Shown: positions 8,183-17,664, counted from the first letter of the stretch. The stretch: 64,000 nucleotides of DNA from Chryseobacterium sp. PMSZPI (GCF_002835665.1 NZ_PIZV01000026.1:61996-125995); one strand, 5' to 3'. Made by a program: numbers and translations. The notes: generated by a model from the sequence alone, not told the origin.

Positions 8183-10765
8183 TTATTGAGGTTTTGGAGG
8201 GACACCTGAGCTAGGTTTGTTCTCTTCAGCTTTTTTAATTTTTTGTTGTTGGTTATTACCAGGTTTTTTAGGAGTCTGATTCATATCCATTTGTTGAATA
8301 TTATTATTTCCCGGATTTTGTGGTATTCCATTTTGCATTTGAGGGACATTATTGTTCTGTGGCTGATTAGGCTGAACCGGAGCTCCTGTTCCTGGCTGTT
8401 GAGGGATGGCGTTTCCTTTATTATCAGTAGCCTGGAAACTGATATCGCTTTTCAGATAATTCAGCATTTCTTTGGCTCTTATCCCTTCAGGTGTTTTGGA
8501 ATAATTCAGGGCAATCTGCTCGAGTTGTAAGATCATCACTTCTTTTCCACTGGATTTTCCTGCATTGAAAGCATTTAACAAATACAATTTTGGAACAAGT
8601 GCATCTTTAGGATATTTTTGAATTGTTTGATCAATAATATTTCTACTTTCTCCAAATTTTTCCGATTCAAAAAGGGCATAGGCCTTTTTATACTCATTTT
8701 CGACATCTTCTGTTGATTTTACAAATGAATTGTTTTTAGGGTTTCTTGCAAATTCAGCGAACGAAGTATACGGATAATCTGTAATAAGGATTTGCTTTGC
8801 TCTTTCCGAAGCTTGAGGATTTTTCTCATAATTCATGGCAAAAATCTCATACAAAGCCTGAAGCATTACTTTTTCTTCCGGTTTTACATCAACAAGATCA
8901 TATAATGTTTTTGTTGCTAGGGGAGTATTGGTAAAATAGTTCTGGTACATAATACCAAGCCCTAAAGACGCCGTATCTCTGTCTTTTTTTAGTTGTGACA
9001 GTTTACTTTGATCCGTAGGAATTTGTTCGATATAATATGCCGGTTCAAAACGTCTTGGGTTAGGTGCAGAAGTTACCCCTAAAGCCTCATTTTTCATATC
9101 TTCGATAGAAGCCATTTTCTTCGAAAAACGCCAGTTGTCAACAAGCGCTCTATCTCCCCAAATCTGCTTAAAAGAAGAAGTTCCTTTACTTATTGTTCCG
9201 GTATTACTAAAGTAAAAGCCTTTTGTGGTTACACCGAAATCTTCAAAAGCATTGGCATTATTGGCAAAAATTGAATTGGCATTATAATCTCCCGTATCAA
9301 AACCTTTGCTTCTTTCTGCACGCTTTCTTTCCTGTTCCGCTTTTTCTTCTTTAACCTTCAGTTTGGCAATATACTTTGAAAAAAAGTCTGTTCTTTGGGC
9401 ATCATTCATCTTTGCCAAAGAAAGAATACTATCATTCTTTTTGATCAAATAATAATTTTTAGAGATCTTTTTAATGTATTCAGATTGATCTTTTAACAAG
9501 ATTTTAGAAGGCTCATAAGTCATTACGGTAAGAGCGGAATCATAATAAGTTCCGGCACCGATATAATCATTTTTTTCGAGATAACTTTTTCCTATTTCAT
9601 AGTACGTTAATCCACGGATTTGTGGATCAGACACCTTTTCAAATAAAGACTTTCTGAAAAACTGTTGTGCTTCATCTTTTTTCCCTGCTTTGTTGGCCAT
9701 CAGCCCTAAAGCATAGTAAAATTCATTTTTTCTGGATCCATAAGTTCCCTTTTTACTAATGCTTTCCAAATAGTTTTTAGCTCCGTTATAATCACCCTTA
9801 CCATTGAAGGTTTTGGCAATAGCAATTTGAGATTTTACTTCAAACTCGAAATCATTGGCGTATTTGTAAGCAGCCGTGTAACTTTCTCTTGCTTTATCAT
9901 TTTGACCAAGGTTTTCAAGAACCTGTCCTCTTAGATAAGCAATTCTACTTTTTAATTTATTATTGGAATTCAGTTCATAAGCCTGGTCAAGTTCTTTGGC
10001 TGCTTCTTCTTTCTTTCCGGCAGCTAAAAGAGATTCTGAATAATAAATGCTTAGCAGCTTTGCGTAACTTTTATTGATATCTTCTCCCTTCAGTTTCGCA
10101 AAAGTCTCATGAGCTCTGTGATAATCTTTGATTTTATCATAAGCCAAACCCTGATAAATTCTTGCCAGCGGAATCCTTTTATCATCTTTCATGTGAGTGA
10201 AAACATAATTCAGAGCGTCCAAGGCATCCAAAGGTTTATTTTGATAAATTCTTGATTGGGCAAGAATCATATAGGCATTGAAGATCTGCTTATTTTTTTC
10301 TTCCCCATTTCTGGTAACCGAATACTTATTGATCGCTTTTAGCGCTTTAGCTTCAGCAATTTCTAAGGTAGTTGCCCCTTTAGCAGCAGTAGCATCAGGT
10401 CGTTCAGGAGTATTTCCAGGTCCCCCGGGGATATTCGGAGGTCCGGAATTTCTACCAGAAGGATTGTTAGCTACTTCGGCCATTTTCATAGAGTTTTCTG
10501 CAAATGCAGTTGACTGGCCAAGATCACTTCCTAAAGGTTGTTCTTCATACGTCAAAATAGGAATATAAGGAGCATAAAAATTGTCTTTATGATTTTTATC
10601 CCTGGTCGTAAACTCATTATTCAATGCATCTTTAGCATTAAAGAGGGTGTTGTAATATGTGTTAAATCCTTTTAATAGCTTAGATCGTTGCTCCGGCTTT
10701 TTTGTTTTGGTAGCACAGGAAGCAATAAGAAGTATTACTAAAAGGAATAAAATATTCTTTTTCAT
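8183..10765 (-). CDS. porW: Type IX secretion/gliding lipoprotein PorW (SprE), TPR-rich
   Basis: An 860-residue lipoprotein: MKKNILFLLVILLIASC has a lipobox ending at Cys17. Repeated helix pairs of TPR type fill roughly residues 150-420 and return at 600-750. The tail (about 770-860) is rich in Pro, Gln and Asn and looks disordered. Size and architecture match SprE/PorW, which is needed for T9SS secretion and gliding in Flavobacteriia. Two T9SS cargo proteins lie elsewhere in the window. A low-complexity P/G/N stretch near residues 100-125 is also present. Its -7 element lies very close to the start codon. Confidence 0.85.
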   Translation of the reverse strand: MKKNILFLLVILLIASCATKTKKPEQRSKLLKGFNTYYNTLFNAKDALNNEFTTRDKNHKDNFYAPYIPILTYEEQPLGSDLGQSTAFAENSMKMAEVANNPSGRNSGPPNIPGGPGNTPERPDATAAKGATTLEIAEAKALKAINKYSVTRNGEEKNKQIFNAYMILAQSRIYQNKPLDALDALNYVFTHMKDDKRIPLARIYQGLAYDKIKDYHRAHETFAKLKGEDINKSYAKLLSIYYSESLLAAGKKEEAAKELDQAYELNSNNKLKSRIAYLRGQVLENLGQNDKARESYTAAYKYANDFEFEVKSQIAIAKTFNGKGDYNGAKNYLESISKKGTYGSRKNEFYYALGLMANKAGKKDEAQQFFRKSLFEKVSDPQIRGLTYYEIGKSYLEKNDYIGAGTYYDSALTVMTYEPSKILLKDQSEYIKKISKNYYLIKKNDSILSLAKMNDAQRTDFFSKYIAKLKVKEEKAEQERKRAERSKGFDTGDYNANSIFANNANAFEDFGVTTKGFYFSNTGTISKGTSSFKQIWGDRALVDNWRFSKKMASIEDMKNEALGVTSAPNPRRFEPAYYIEQIPTDQSKLSQLKKDRDTASLGLGIMYQNYFTNTPLATKTLYDLVDVKPEEKVMLQALYEIFAMNYEKNPQASERAKQILITDYPYTSFAEFARNPKNNSFVKSTEDVENEYKKAYALFESEKFGESRNIIDQTIQKYPKDALVPKLYLLNAFNAGKSSGKEVMILQLEQIALNYSKTPEGIRAKEMLNYLKSDISFQATDNKGNAIPQQPGTGAPVQPNQPQNNNVPQMQNGIPQNPGNNNIQQMDMNQTPKKPGNNQQQKIKKAEENKPSSGVPPKPQ

Positions 10766-10769
10766 TATT

Positions 10770-10777
10770 CAAATATA
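10770..10777 (-). promoter_or_regulatory. -7 element for porW/sprE (TATATTTG on the minus strand)
   Basis: Exact TAnnTTTG ending only 4 bases before the start codon, so the transcript would be leaderless or nearly so. Confidence 0.5.
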
Positions 10778-10852
10778 ACTCGCTTATCAGTTTTTTATTA
10801 TCAATAGCTTGATAATTTTGTAAAAATAATAAAATTTTATAATGAATAATAT

Positions 10853-11410
10853 TTATATTTCTTTCAAAATTTTGTAAACCAGATGAGTAGGGAGACCCAT
10901 GATTGTATAAAAGCTTCCGGTCATTTTTCTGATTTTTGCCATTCCCAACCATTCCTGGATACCATAGCTTCCCGCTTTGTCAAAAGGCTTATAATTTTGA
11001 ATATAATACTTAATTTCATCATCTGTGATTTCATCAAAAGTAACATCGGCTACATCTGTTTCTGTAATCGTTTTATCTGCTGTTTTAATGGTAATTCCGG
11101 TATACACCTGATGAGTTTTTCCGGAAAGATTACAGAGCATTTTCCGGGCATCGGCTTCATTTTGAGGTTTTCCAAGAATCTGATTGTCAATAGCGACAAC
11201 CGTATCTGACGTTAACAGAACTTCATCCGGGTTTAAACTTCTGAAGGCTTCCGCTTTTAAATCAGATAAATAAGCTGCGGCTTCCTCAATTTTTATGTGT
11301 TCGGGAAGAATTTCTTCACAGTCTATTTTTACTACTTCAAATTCAAAACCAAGATTTGAAAGTAACTCTTTTCTCCTTGGTGACTGTGATGCTAATAATA
11401 ATTTCATCAT
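10853..11410 (-). CDS. maf: Maf-like nucleoside triphosphate pyrophosphatase
   Basis: A 185-residue protein that hydrolyses non-canonical or pyrimidine nucleoside triphosphates to monophosphates. The family start LLLASQSPRRKELL (residues 4-17), TSDTVVAID, LGKP and the DKAGSYGIQ motif (about 145-153) are clear. The AGSYGIQ variant fits the YhdE (dTTP/UTP) subgroup. Its ATG overlaps the upstream phosphatase stop by one base (TAATG), so it is the last gene of a three-gene minus-strand operon. Confidence 0.93.
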   Translation of the reverse strand: MMKLLLASQSPRRKELLSNLGFEFEVVKIDCEEILPEHIKIEEAAAYLSDLKAEAFRSLNPDEVLLTSDTVVAIDNQILGKPQNEADARKMLCNLSGKTHQVYTGITIKTADKTITETDVADVTFDEITDDEIKYYIQNYKPFDKAGSYGIQEWLGMAKIRKMTGSFYTIMGLPTHLVYKILKEI

Positions 11411-11928
11411 TATACAGATTGGGTGTTATCATCATGCCAGTTTCCCTGAACTTTCATTACCTGTTCAATCACATCACGCACAGCACCGCTTCCTCCTTTT
11501 TTAGGAGAAATATAATGGGAAATTCCCTTTACTTCCGGGACGGCATTTTCAGGGCATGCTGCAATTGCAGAATTTTCCATGATATGGATATCCGGCAGAT
11601 CATCACCCATCGTTAAGATTTCTTCATTTTGAAGATTGTATTTCTTTTTAAAATCTTCAAAATCAGCTATCTTATTGTGAGATTTCGGATAGTAATCTTT
11701 GATTCCAAGATAATTGATCCTATGTTTTACCATCTCATCATTTCCTCCAGTAATGACTCCGATTAAATAATTGTTTTTTAAGGCTTTAACGACTGCGTAC
11801 CCGTCCAAAACATTCATCACCCTGCACATATTTCCTCCGGGTAATAAATAAACACTTCCGTCTGTAAAAACACCGTCTACATCAAATACAAATGCCTTAA
11901 TATCTTTTAACTTCTCTTTATAACTCAT
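11410..11928 (-). CDS. KdsC-like HAD phosphatase (3-deoxy-D-manno-octulosonate 8-phosphate phosphatase family)
   Basis: A 172-residue HAD-superfamily C0-type phosphatase. The nucleophile motif FDVDGVFTDGS (residues 14-24), the ITGG motif (about 60) and the MGDDLPDIHIM motif (about 107) follow KdsC order. In the family this releases phosphate from Kdo-8-P for LPS inner-core synthesis. It overlaps the DUF2520 gene by 11 bases upstream and maf by one base downstream. Confidence 0.88.
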   Translation of the reverse strand: MSYKEKLKDIKAFVFDVDGVFTDGSVYLLPGGNMCRVMNVLDGYAVVKALKNNYLIGVITGGNDEMVKHRINYLGIKDYYPKSHNKIADFEDFKKKYNLQNEEILTMGDDLPDIHIMENSAIAACPENAVPEVKGISHYISPKKGGSGAVRDVIEQVMKVQGNWHDDNTQSV

Positions 11929-12667
11929 ACATTTTTTGAATAGAATGATTCATTGTTTTATAAATTTCAAGGCTTTCACCTTGTAATAGCTGTTCATGCA
12001 ATTCCAATATTCTTACATCATTTCTTACAGCAGGTCCGGTTTGGGCCGTTTTAGGGTCCATTTCATGAATTTTTTGTACAGTTTCATCAATCAATGGTAA
12101 AAAATAATCAAATGGAATATTCTGGGAATCTGAAACTTCTTTTGCTCTGGAAAAAAGATGATTTACAAAATTACAGGCAAAAACTGCTGTAAGGTGGATA
12201 TATTTTCTTTTCTCATGATTGCTTTCCATGACATTTTTTGAAATTCTAGAGGCAATTTCAAATAAAATCTTTTTATCCTCTTCATTTTCAGCTTCAATGA
12301 AAAAAGGAATCTTTTCATATTCTAATTCTTTTGATTTTGAAAATGTCTGTAACGGATACAAACTTGCCTTTCTATATTCTCCGGCCAAAATCTCTTTAGG
12401 GAGGGAACCTGAAGTATGAGAAACCAGACAATTCTTCTTAGAAATGATTTTTGAAACATCTTCTACAGAATTATCACTTACACAGATGATATACAGATCT
12501 GCATCTTCCAATCGTTCTGTGGAATAGGGGATATCCAATTCTACAGAAATTTTATTCAATTCTTTTTCGTTCCTGCCAAAAATCTGGGCCAAGGGAATGC
12601 CTTTCAACATGAAAGCTTTTGCCATGTGATAAGCAACATTTCCGGAACCGATCATTACAATTTGCAT
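11918..12667 (-). CDS. Rossmann-like and DUF2520 domain protein
   Basis: A 249-residue protein with an N-terminal dinucleotide-binding fold (IGSGNVAYHMAKAF, residues 6-19) and a helical C-terminal DUF2520 domain (about 125-249; MDPKTAQTGPAVRND). It resembles NADP-dependent oxidoreductases of the F420-reductase type, but no substrate is known to me. It heads the operon with kdsC-like and maf genes. Its promoter leaves almost no leader. Confidence 0.85.
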   Translation of the reverse strand: MQIVMIGSGNVAYHMAKAFMLKGIPLAQIFGRNEKELNKISVELDIPYSTERLEDADLYIICVSDNSVEDVSKIISKKNCLVSHTSGSLPKEILAGEYRKASLYPLQTFSKSKELEYEKIPFFIEAENEEDKKILFEIASRISKNVMESNHEKRKYIHLTAVFACNFVNHLFSRAKEVSDSQNIPFDYFLPLIDETVQKIHEMDPKTAQTGPAVRNDVRILELHEQLLQGESLEIYKTMNHSIQKMYEL

Positions 12668-12671
12668 ATAA

Positions 12672-12700
12672 CAAATATAAGGTTTTAACCCGAGTACAAA
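12672..12700 (-). promoter_or_regulatory. Strong promoter for the DUF2520-kdsC-maf operon
   Basis: On the minus strand TTTG (12697-12700), 17 bases, TATATTTG (12672-12679). Both consensus boxes are exact. The -7 box ends 4 bases before the ATG, which predicts a leaderless transcript. Confidence 0.7.
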
Positions 12701-12837
12701 AAAGGAAGAAACAAGAGTACTATCAGGAATTTTATGATGGGCACACTTATTGCCTGTAGTCTAGGGCTTATTATCTAACTATCTCAAATTATTTTGATAT
12801 TTTGAGTAAAAATTTAATAAATAATTTAACTTTCAGT

Positions 12838-12845
12838 TATTTTTG
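12838..12845 (+). promoter_or_regulatory. -7 element for the ECF sigma gene (TATTTTTG)
   Basis: Exact TAnnTTTG, 25 bases before the ATG at 12871. It lies inside the extra N-terminal sequence that a TTG start at 12802 would give, which argues for the ATG. Confidence 0.55.
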
Positions 12846-12870
12846 TAATCCAAAAAAAGGAAAGCATCTT

Positions 12871-13422
12871 ATGAAGATTAAGGACGCGGAAATTATTTCG
12901 TTGATGCAAAACCCACGGACCCAGGATAAAGGCGTCCGTGCCTTGATGGATGCCTACCAAAGCAGATTGTACTGGCACATAAGAAGAATTATTGTGGACG
13001 GAGATCTTGCTCAAGATACATTGCAGGAGACTTTTATTAAAGCTTATCAGAATTTTCACCAGTTCAAAAATGATAGTCAGTTGTATACCTGGCTGTACAG
13101 AATCGCTACCAACGAAGCACTACAGCAGGTCAACAAAATGAAGAAGATGAAGAAAACTGATGAAGATGCAGAATATCATATGCAGAATCTTGTGGCTGAT
13201 AATACAGAAGGAAATGCAGAGGAAATACAAATATTATTACAGAACGCTATACAAAGTCTGCCCGAAAAGCAGAAACTGGTATTTATGATGCGGTATTATG
13301 ATGATTTACCTTACGAAGAAATATCAAAAATTGTTGATATGTCGGTAGGGACTTTAAAGACCAATTATCATTATGCCAAACAAAAAATAGAAGATTATAT
13401 TAAAGAAAATTACGAGAAATAA
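12871..13422 (+). CDS. ECF-type RNA polymerase sigma factor
   Basis: A sigma-70 family protein of about 183 residues with region 2 (LAQDTLQETFIKAYQNFHQFK, then LYTWLYRIATNEAL) and region 4 (LPEKQKLVFMMRYYDDLPYEEISKIVDMSVGTLKTNYHYAKQ). I start at ATG 12871; an in-frame TTG at 12802 lies upstream of the likely promoter. It is followed by a single-pass membrane protein and a Spy-like periplasmic protein in the same direction, the usual layout of an envelope-stress sigma operon. The gene may regulate itself. Confidence 0.9.
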   Translation: MKIKDAEIISLMQNPRTQDKGVRALMDAYQSRLYWHIRRIIVDGDLAQDTLQETFIKAYQNFHQFKNDSQLYTWLYRIATNEALQQVNKMKKMKKTDEDAEYHMQNLVADNTEGNAEEIQILLQNAIQSLPEKQKLVFMMRYYDDLPYEEISKIVDMSVGTLKTNYHYAKQKIEDYIKENYEK

Positions 13423-13438
13423 TTTTTGAAAAACAAAG

Positions 13439-13975
13439 ATGAAAGAGTTCGACGTAGAAAAATTAGAGCGTAAAAACATTTACACAGTTCCTGATGGCTT
13501 GTTTGAAAGCATTCAGGTAAAAGTTATGAATGATATAAAGACGAGCAAAAAAGCCCCTGTCTTTAAATTGAATTGGATGTATGCAGCAGCTGCATCATTG
13601 GCTTTGGTTTTTGGAGCAACTTATGTTTTTAATTCCGGTGATGATTCTATAGAAAAGAATTTGAATGCTAAGGATACTTATGCTATCCATAAAGGAGAAC
13701 CTAAAACAGAAAGTGAACTCGCATACGAAACATTGAAAGCCGATTTAACTTCTATTGAAAATAATAATCAAACGGTTGAAAATCAGAAAAATAATAACGT
13801 TTATTCTTTGAAAAACGATAATGGAAAAAATGCAGAACCACATCAACCGGTGAAAGCTGCTACTAGAAAAGAAGAAACGAAAGTAAATGAATATCTGGAT
13901 TCGTTTTCCAATTCTGAAATTGCAGAATTAGCAAGTAATTCGACTCAAGACGTTTATTTGGATTTATATAATTAA
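13439..13975 (+). CDS. Single-pass membrane protein, probable anti-sigma factor
   Basis: 178 residues: an N-terminal cytoplasmic stretch of about 44, one hydrophobic helix (WMYAAAASLALVFGATYVF, about 46-64) and a Lys/Asn-rich periplasmic part. No zinc-binding anti-sigma motif (HxxxCxxC) is present, so the role rests on position 16 bases after the ECF sigma gene and on topology. It has no other recognisable domain. Confidence 0.6.
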   Translation: MKEFDVEKLERKNIYTVPDGLFESIQVKVMNDIKTSKKAPVFKLNWMYAAAASLALVFGATYVFNSGDDSIEKNLNAKDTYAIHKGEPKTESELAYETLKADLTSIENNNQTVENQKNNNVYSLKNDNGKNAEPHQPVKAATRKEETKVNEYLDSFSNSEIAELASNSTQDVYLDLYN

Positions 13976-13984
13976 TAAAGAAAG

Positions 13985-14497
13985 ATGAAAAAGATATTAT
14001 TGACGTTTTTTATTATTTATGGTTTTGGTTTAAATGCCCAAAGGACAGATTATGACTGGAAAAAGATGGACCCTAAGCAAAGAAAAGAGGTCATCAACAA
14101 TCTTTCTCCGGAAGAAAGAAAAGAGTTACTGAAGAAATTCAGAAATAATATGATCATGGATAATCTGAATATCGATCCGGGAGATAAAGCAGAATTTACA
14201 CAGCTTTATAATGAATACCTTGATAGTCAGAAACAGATAAAAAGCCAATTTGATCCAGGCTTTAATCCTGAAACTTTATCTGATGATGAAGCAAAGGCCA
14301 AGCTACAACAAAGTTTTGAAATAGGACAGAAGCTATTGGATAACAGAAAGAAATATGCAGATAAAATGCAGCAGGTGATTCCCTGCCAAAAAGTCTTGAA
14401 GCTGTTTCAATCTGAGGGGATGATGAGAGATAAAATGAACGAAAGAAAACCTCACGGAAACCAAAATAATGCTTCGGGGCCTAAACAAAACCCATAA
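13985..14497 (+). CDS. Periplasmic Spy/CpxP-like helical protein
   Basis: 170 residues with a signal peptide (MKKILLTFFIIYGFGLNAQ) and a charged, helical mature part. LSPEERKELLKKFRNNM and the LxPxxR-like spacing resemble LTXXQ-type Spy/CpxP/CnrX chaperone-sensors. The tail is rich in Asn, Gly and Pro. It is the third gene of the sigma/anti-sigma operon, 9 bases after the second, so a periplasmic stress sensor or chaperone is a fair inference. Only one cysteine is seen (IPCQK). Confidence 0.6.
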   Translation: MKKILLTFFIIYGFGLNAQRTDYDWKKMDPKQRKEVINNLSPEERKELLKKFRNNMIMDNLNIDPGDKAEFTQLYNEYLDSQKQIKSQFDPGFNPETLSDDEAKAKLQQSFEIGQKLLDNRKKYADKMQQVIPCQKVLKLFQSEGMMRDKMNERKPHGNQNNASGPKQNP

Positions 14498-14519
14498 TAG
14501 TTTATTTTTTTAATGTTGG

Positions 14520-14556
14520 ACGGCTCTCACAAATCTTTTTTTGTGAGAGCCGTTTG
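14520..14556 (+). terminator. Terminator after the sigma operon
   Basis: A perfect 14-bp stem, 14520-14533 with 14540-14553. Its TTTG tail also serves as the -33 box of the next promoter. Confidence 0.85.
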
Positions 14557-14581
14557 ATTTTGACCTAAATTCATACTTTTG
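14553..14581 (+). promoter_or_regulatory. Promoter for the glycine-zipper protein gene
   Basis: TTTG (14553-14556), 17 bases, TACTTTTG (14574-14581); both boxes match and the ATG follows 14 bases later. Confidence 0.65.
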
Positions 14582-14595
14582 CGGAAAATTAACCA

Positions 14596-15633
14596 ATGAA
14601 GAAATTATTTTTCTTCTTTTTGCTGACATCCTTACTGTCGGCCCAAAAGACAGAAATAATCGAGCTGAAAGAAAACATTCGGGATAAAAAAGGATTGACC
14701 AGATCCCTGACTTTTCTTGATAACAGATCTGAGAAAAAAATAGGAGTTATTCCTGATAAAAATGAATCTGTTGAGCTTAAATTTGCTAATGACGATCTCA
14801 AAGGACTGGTTGAAAACTGGTTTGCAGGAGACAACAAAACACTGGGGAATAATGATATTGTTCTGATGCTGGAAGATCTTAGAGTGTACGAAGAACAGGA
14901 TGCCAACCGTCCGTTTCCCTATGCAAAAGCTAAAATTAAGCTTTCAAGTTTCATCAAACGAAATGACAAATATTATTTTATCGGAAGATATAATAATGTC
15001 ATTATCTCCAATCCCAAAACAACAGTACATCCTTCCATATTTCTGGCAGGAAGAATCTCTGATCTGTTCACACAGATTATAAAAGCTTCTTATTATCCTT
15101 ATATAGCCTCGAGTTATTTTATTCCGGAGAGCGAAATTAACGGATATAACGAGTATCTGAACAAAGAGTATAAAGCATTTAATAATACAACCCTTAAAGA
15201 TGGAGTCTATATTGACTTTCAACATTTCCGTAACCAGGAGCCCGCTTTTGATTATTATATCAAAAAAAATAAGAAAGGAAAAGTTACACAACTGATACAT
15301 CAAGGCCAGGAAATCTCTGTTTCCAACATGTACTGTTATGTAGAAAATGGAAAAGGCTATAAACTGACACCTGTGGGTTTTGATGAAATCCAGAAAGACG
15401 ACAAAGGATTTTTCATTTATTCTTCCAGAACGAATCTTTTTGCTGAAGCAAAGACCGGAGGAGTATTGATAGGCGCTGTAGCCGGAGGTTTAGTGGGAGC
15501 TCTGATAGGCGCTGCTATTGATTCTTCATCCAATGCAAATGCCGGAGCAATGAATGGAGTGGGGTTCAGGTCAACCATGGAATCAAATGTTTATCTGGAT
15601 TCATTAACGGGTGCCTATATTTTTGAAAACTAA
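14596..15633 (+). CDS. Secreted protein with C-terminal glycine zipper, function unknown
   Basis: 345 residues with a signal peptide (MKKLFFFFLLTSLLSAQ). The first 270 residues show no domain I recognise. Near residues 288-305 a glycine-zipper run (GGVLIGAVAGGLVGALIGAA) could insert into a membrane or form oligomers. It has its own promoter after the sigma operon terminator, so it may or may not belong to the same stress response. Confidence 0.75.
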   Translation: MKKLFFFFLLTSLLSAQKTEIIELKENIRDKKGLTRSLTFLDNRSEKKIGVIPDKNESVELKFANDDLKGLVENWFAGDNKTLGNNDIVLMLEDLRVYEEQDANRPFPYAKAKIKLSSFIKRNDKYYFIGRYNNVIISNPKTTVHPSIFLAGRISDLFTQIIKASYYPYIASSYFIPESEINGYNEYLNKEYKAFNNTTLKDGVYIDFQHFRNQEPAFDYYIKKNKKGKVTQLIHQGQEISVSNMYCYVENGKGYKLTPVGFDEIQKDDKGFFIYSSRTNLFAEAKTGGVLIGAVAGGLVGALIGAAIDSSSNANAGAMNGVGFRSTMESNVYLDSLTGAYIFEN

Positions 15634-15724
15634 TCCGGAATTAGCTGAAGCTGTAGCTACAGAAATTTTCAGTGATGAAGCACCAATTTTCTTCGGAGAA
15701 GATGATGTTTCTGATAAAAATTAA
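15623..15724 (+). CDS. Possible 33-residue acidic microprotein
   Basis: An open frame from TTG 15623 overlaps the end of the previous gene by 11 bases and runs to TAA at 15722-15724. Its translation (NPELAEAVATEIFSDEA and onward) has the composition of a real acidic protein rather than of random AT-rich DNA. It could also be the remnant of a longer C terminus after a frameshift. No homologue is known to me. Confidence 0.3.
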   Translation: MKTNPELAEAVATEIFSDEAPIFFGEDDVSDKN

Positions 15725-15774
15725 ATAAATTAATACAATAAGATAATGAAAGACAATAATCTCTCGCTTTTTTT

Positions 15775-15782
15775 TATCTTTG
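15775..15782 (+). promoter_or_regulatory. -7 element for lepA (TATCTTTG)
   Basis: Exact TAnnTTTG, 19 bases before the ATG. No clear -33 box. Confidence 0.5.
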
Positions 15783-15801
15783 CAAATTACAAGATTCTTA
15801 A

Positions 15802-17598
15802 ATGAAAAACATACGAAATTTTTGCATAATCGCTCATATCGACCACGGTAAAAGTACCTTGGCAGACCGTCTTTTGGAGTATACCAATACCGTTACTCAA
15901 AGAGAATTACAGTCTCAGACACTGGACGATATGGATTTGGAAAAAGAACGTGGGATTACTATTAAGTCACACGCTATCCAAATGGATTATGAGTATAAAG
16001 GAGAAAAATATATTTTAAACCTGATTGATACACCGGGACACGTAGACTTCTCTTATGAAGTTTCCCGTTCAATTGCAGCTTGTGAAGGAGCGCTTCTTAT
16101 TGTGGATGCAGCTCAGAGTATTCAGGCACAAACGATCAGTAACCTTTATTTAGCATTAGAAAATGATTTGACGATCATTCCGATTTTAAATAAAATTGAT
16201 CTTCCTTCTGCAAATCCTGAAGAAGTTACCGATGAAATTATGAATTTAATTGGTTGTGAATATGAAGATGTATTAAGAGTTTCAGGAAAAACAGGAGAGG
16301 GAGTTCATAATTTATTAGAGCAGATTGTAGAAAGAATTCCGGCCCCGGTTGGAGATCCGGAAGCTCCACTTCAGGCTTTGATTTTTGATTCAGTTTATAA
16401 TCCATTCAGGGGGATTGAGGCTTATTTCAAAGTGGTAAACGGAAGTATTTCTAAAAACGAAAAAATTAAATTTTTCGCTACTGGAAAAGAGTATGGAGCA
16501 GATGAAGTAGGGACTCTAAAACTAAAACAGGTTCCAAAGAAAACGGTTGAATGTGGAGATGTAGGATACCTGGTTTCCGGGATTAAAGATGCCCGCGAGG
16601 TAAAGGTAGGTGATACTATCACATCTTTTGATAAGCCTGCAGCTGCTCCTATTGATGGTTTTGAAGAGGTGAAGCCAATGGTATTTGCCGGTATTTATCC
16701 GATTGATTCTGAGGATTTTGAAGAATTAAGATTTTCGTTAGAAAAATTACGACTAAATGATGCTTCTCTGGTTTTCGAACCTGAAAGCTCAGCTGCTCTT
16801 GGTTTTGGTTTCCGTTGTGGATTTTTGGGAATGCTTCACATGGAAATTGTTCAGGAACGTCTCGACAGAGAGTTCAATATGAACGTGATTACTACGGTGC
16901 CGAACGTATCTTACTTTGGATATACTAAAAAAGAACCGGAAGTTCCGATTCTGATTAATAACCCGTCTGAAATGATGGACCCTTCTACAATGGACAGAGT
17001 AGAAGAACCTTTTATTAAGGCTTCGATTATTACAAAGTCTGACTTTGTTGGGGCTGTAATGACACTTTGTATTGAAAAAAGAGGAGAAATCGTTAATCAA
17101 AGTTATTTGACTTCTGAAAGAGTAGAATTGATTTTCAACATGCCTTTGGCTGAAGTTGTTTTTGACTTCTATGACAGATTAAAATCAATCTCTAAAGGGT
17201 ATGCATCATTCGATTATCATCCGATAGGATTCAGAGCTTCTAAGCTTGTAAAAATGGATATTCTGATCAACGGAGATATGGTAGATGCTCTTTCATCTTT
17301 GATTCACGATAGTAATGCTTACTATATTGGTAAAAGAATGTGTGAAAAGCTTCGTGAATTAATTCCGAGACAGCAGTTTGATATTGCTGTTCAGGCAGCG
17401 TTAGGAACGAAGGTTATTGCAAGGGAAACAATTAAAGCTTTAAGAAAAGACGTTACTGCAAAATGTTACGGAGGGGATATTTCCAGAAAGCGTAAGCTAT
17501 TGGAAAAGCAGAAAGAAGGTAAGAAGAAAATGAAGCAGATCGGAAGGGTAGAAGTACCACAGTCTGCATTTATGGCAGTATTAAAGCTTAATGATTAA
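15802..17598 (+). CDS. lepA: Elongation factor 4 (LepA) GTPase
   Basis: A 598-residue translational GTPase that acts on ribosomes, linked in the literature to back-translocation and 30S assembly. G1 AHIDHGKST (11-19), the switch-I region ERGITIKS, G3 DTPGH, G4 NKID and the LepA-specific C-terminal part ending [22 protein letters not shown] are all visible. Length is standard. It has its own promoter and terminator. Confidence 0.97.
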   Translation: MKNIRNFCIIAHIDHGKSTLADRLLEYTNTVTQRELQSQTLDDMDLEKERGITIKSHAIQMDYEYKGEKYILNLIDTPGHVDFSYEVSRSIAACEGALLIVDAAQSIQAQTISNLYLALENDLTIIPILNKIDLPSANPEEVTDEIMNLIGCEYEDVLRVSGKTGEGVHNLLEQIVERIPAPVGDPEAPLQALIFDSVYNPFRGIEAYFKVVNGSISKNEKIKFFATGKEYGADEVGTLKLKQVPKKTVECGDVGYLVSGIKDAREVKVGDTITSFDKPAAAPIDGFEEVKPMVFAGIYPIDSEDFEELRFSLEKLRLNDASLVFEPESSAALGFGFRCGFLGMLHMEIVQERLDREFNMNVITTVPNVSYFGYTKKEPEVPILINNPSEMMDPSTMDRVEEPFIKASIITKSDFVGAVMTLCIEKRGEIVNQSYLTSERVELIFNMPLAEVVFDFYDRLKSISKGYASFDYHPIGFRASKLVKMDILINGDMVDALSSLIHDSNAYYIGKRMCEKLRELIPRQQFDIAVQAALGTKVIARETIKALRKDVTAKCYGGDISRKRKLLEKQKEGKKKMKQIGRVEVPQSAFMAVLKLND

Positions 17599-17604
17599 AA
17601 TATG

Positions 17605-17630
17605 AACCGCTTCGATTGAAGCGGTTTTTT
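17605..17630 (+). terminator. Terminator after lepA
   Basis: AACCGCTTC (17605-17613) pairs with GAAGCGGTT (17618-17626) around GATT, followed by T's. Confidence 0.9.
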
Positions 17631-17664
17631 ATTTCTCTTTGATCTAATCTTTTTAGAAGTATAC

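Noticed and set aside
10680..10952. 90-codon minus-strand frame between porW/sprE and maf
   Set aside because: It overlaps both real genes in another frame and shows no motif.
12802..12870. TTG at 12802 as start of the ECF sigma gene
   Set aside because: It lies upstream of the likely -7 box at 12838-12845, so it would not be in the mRNA.
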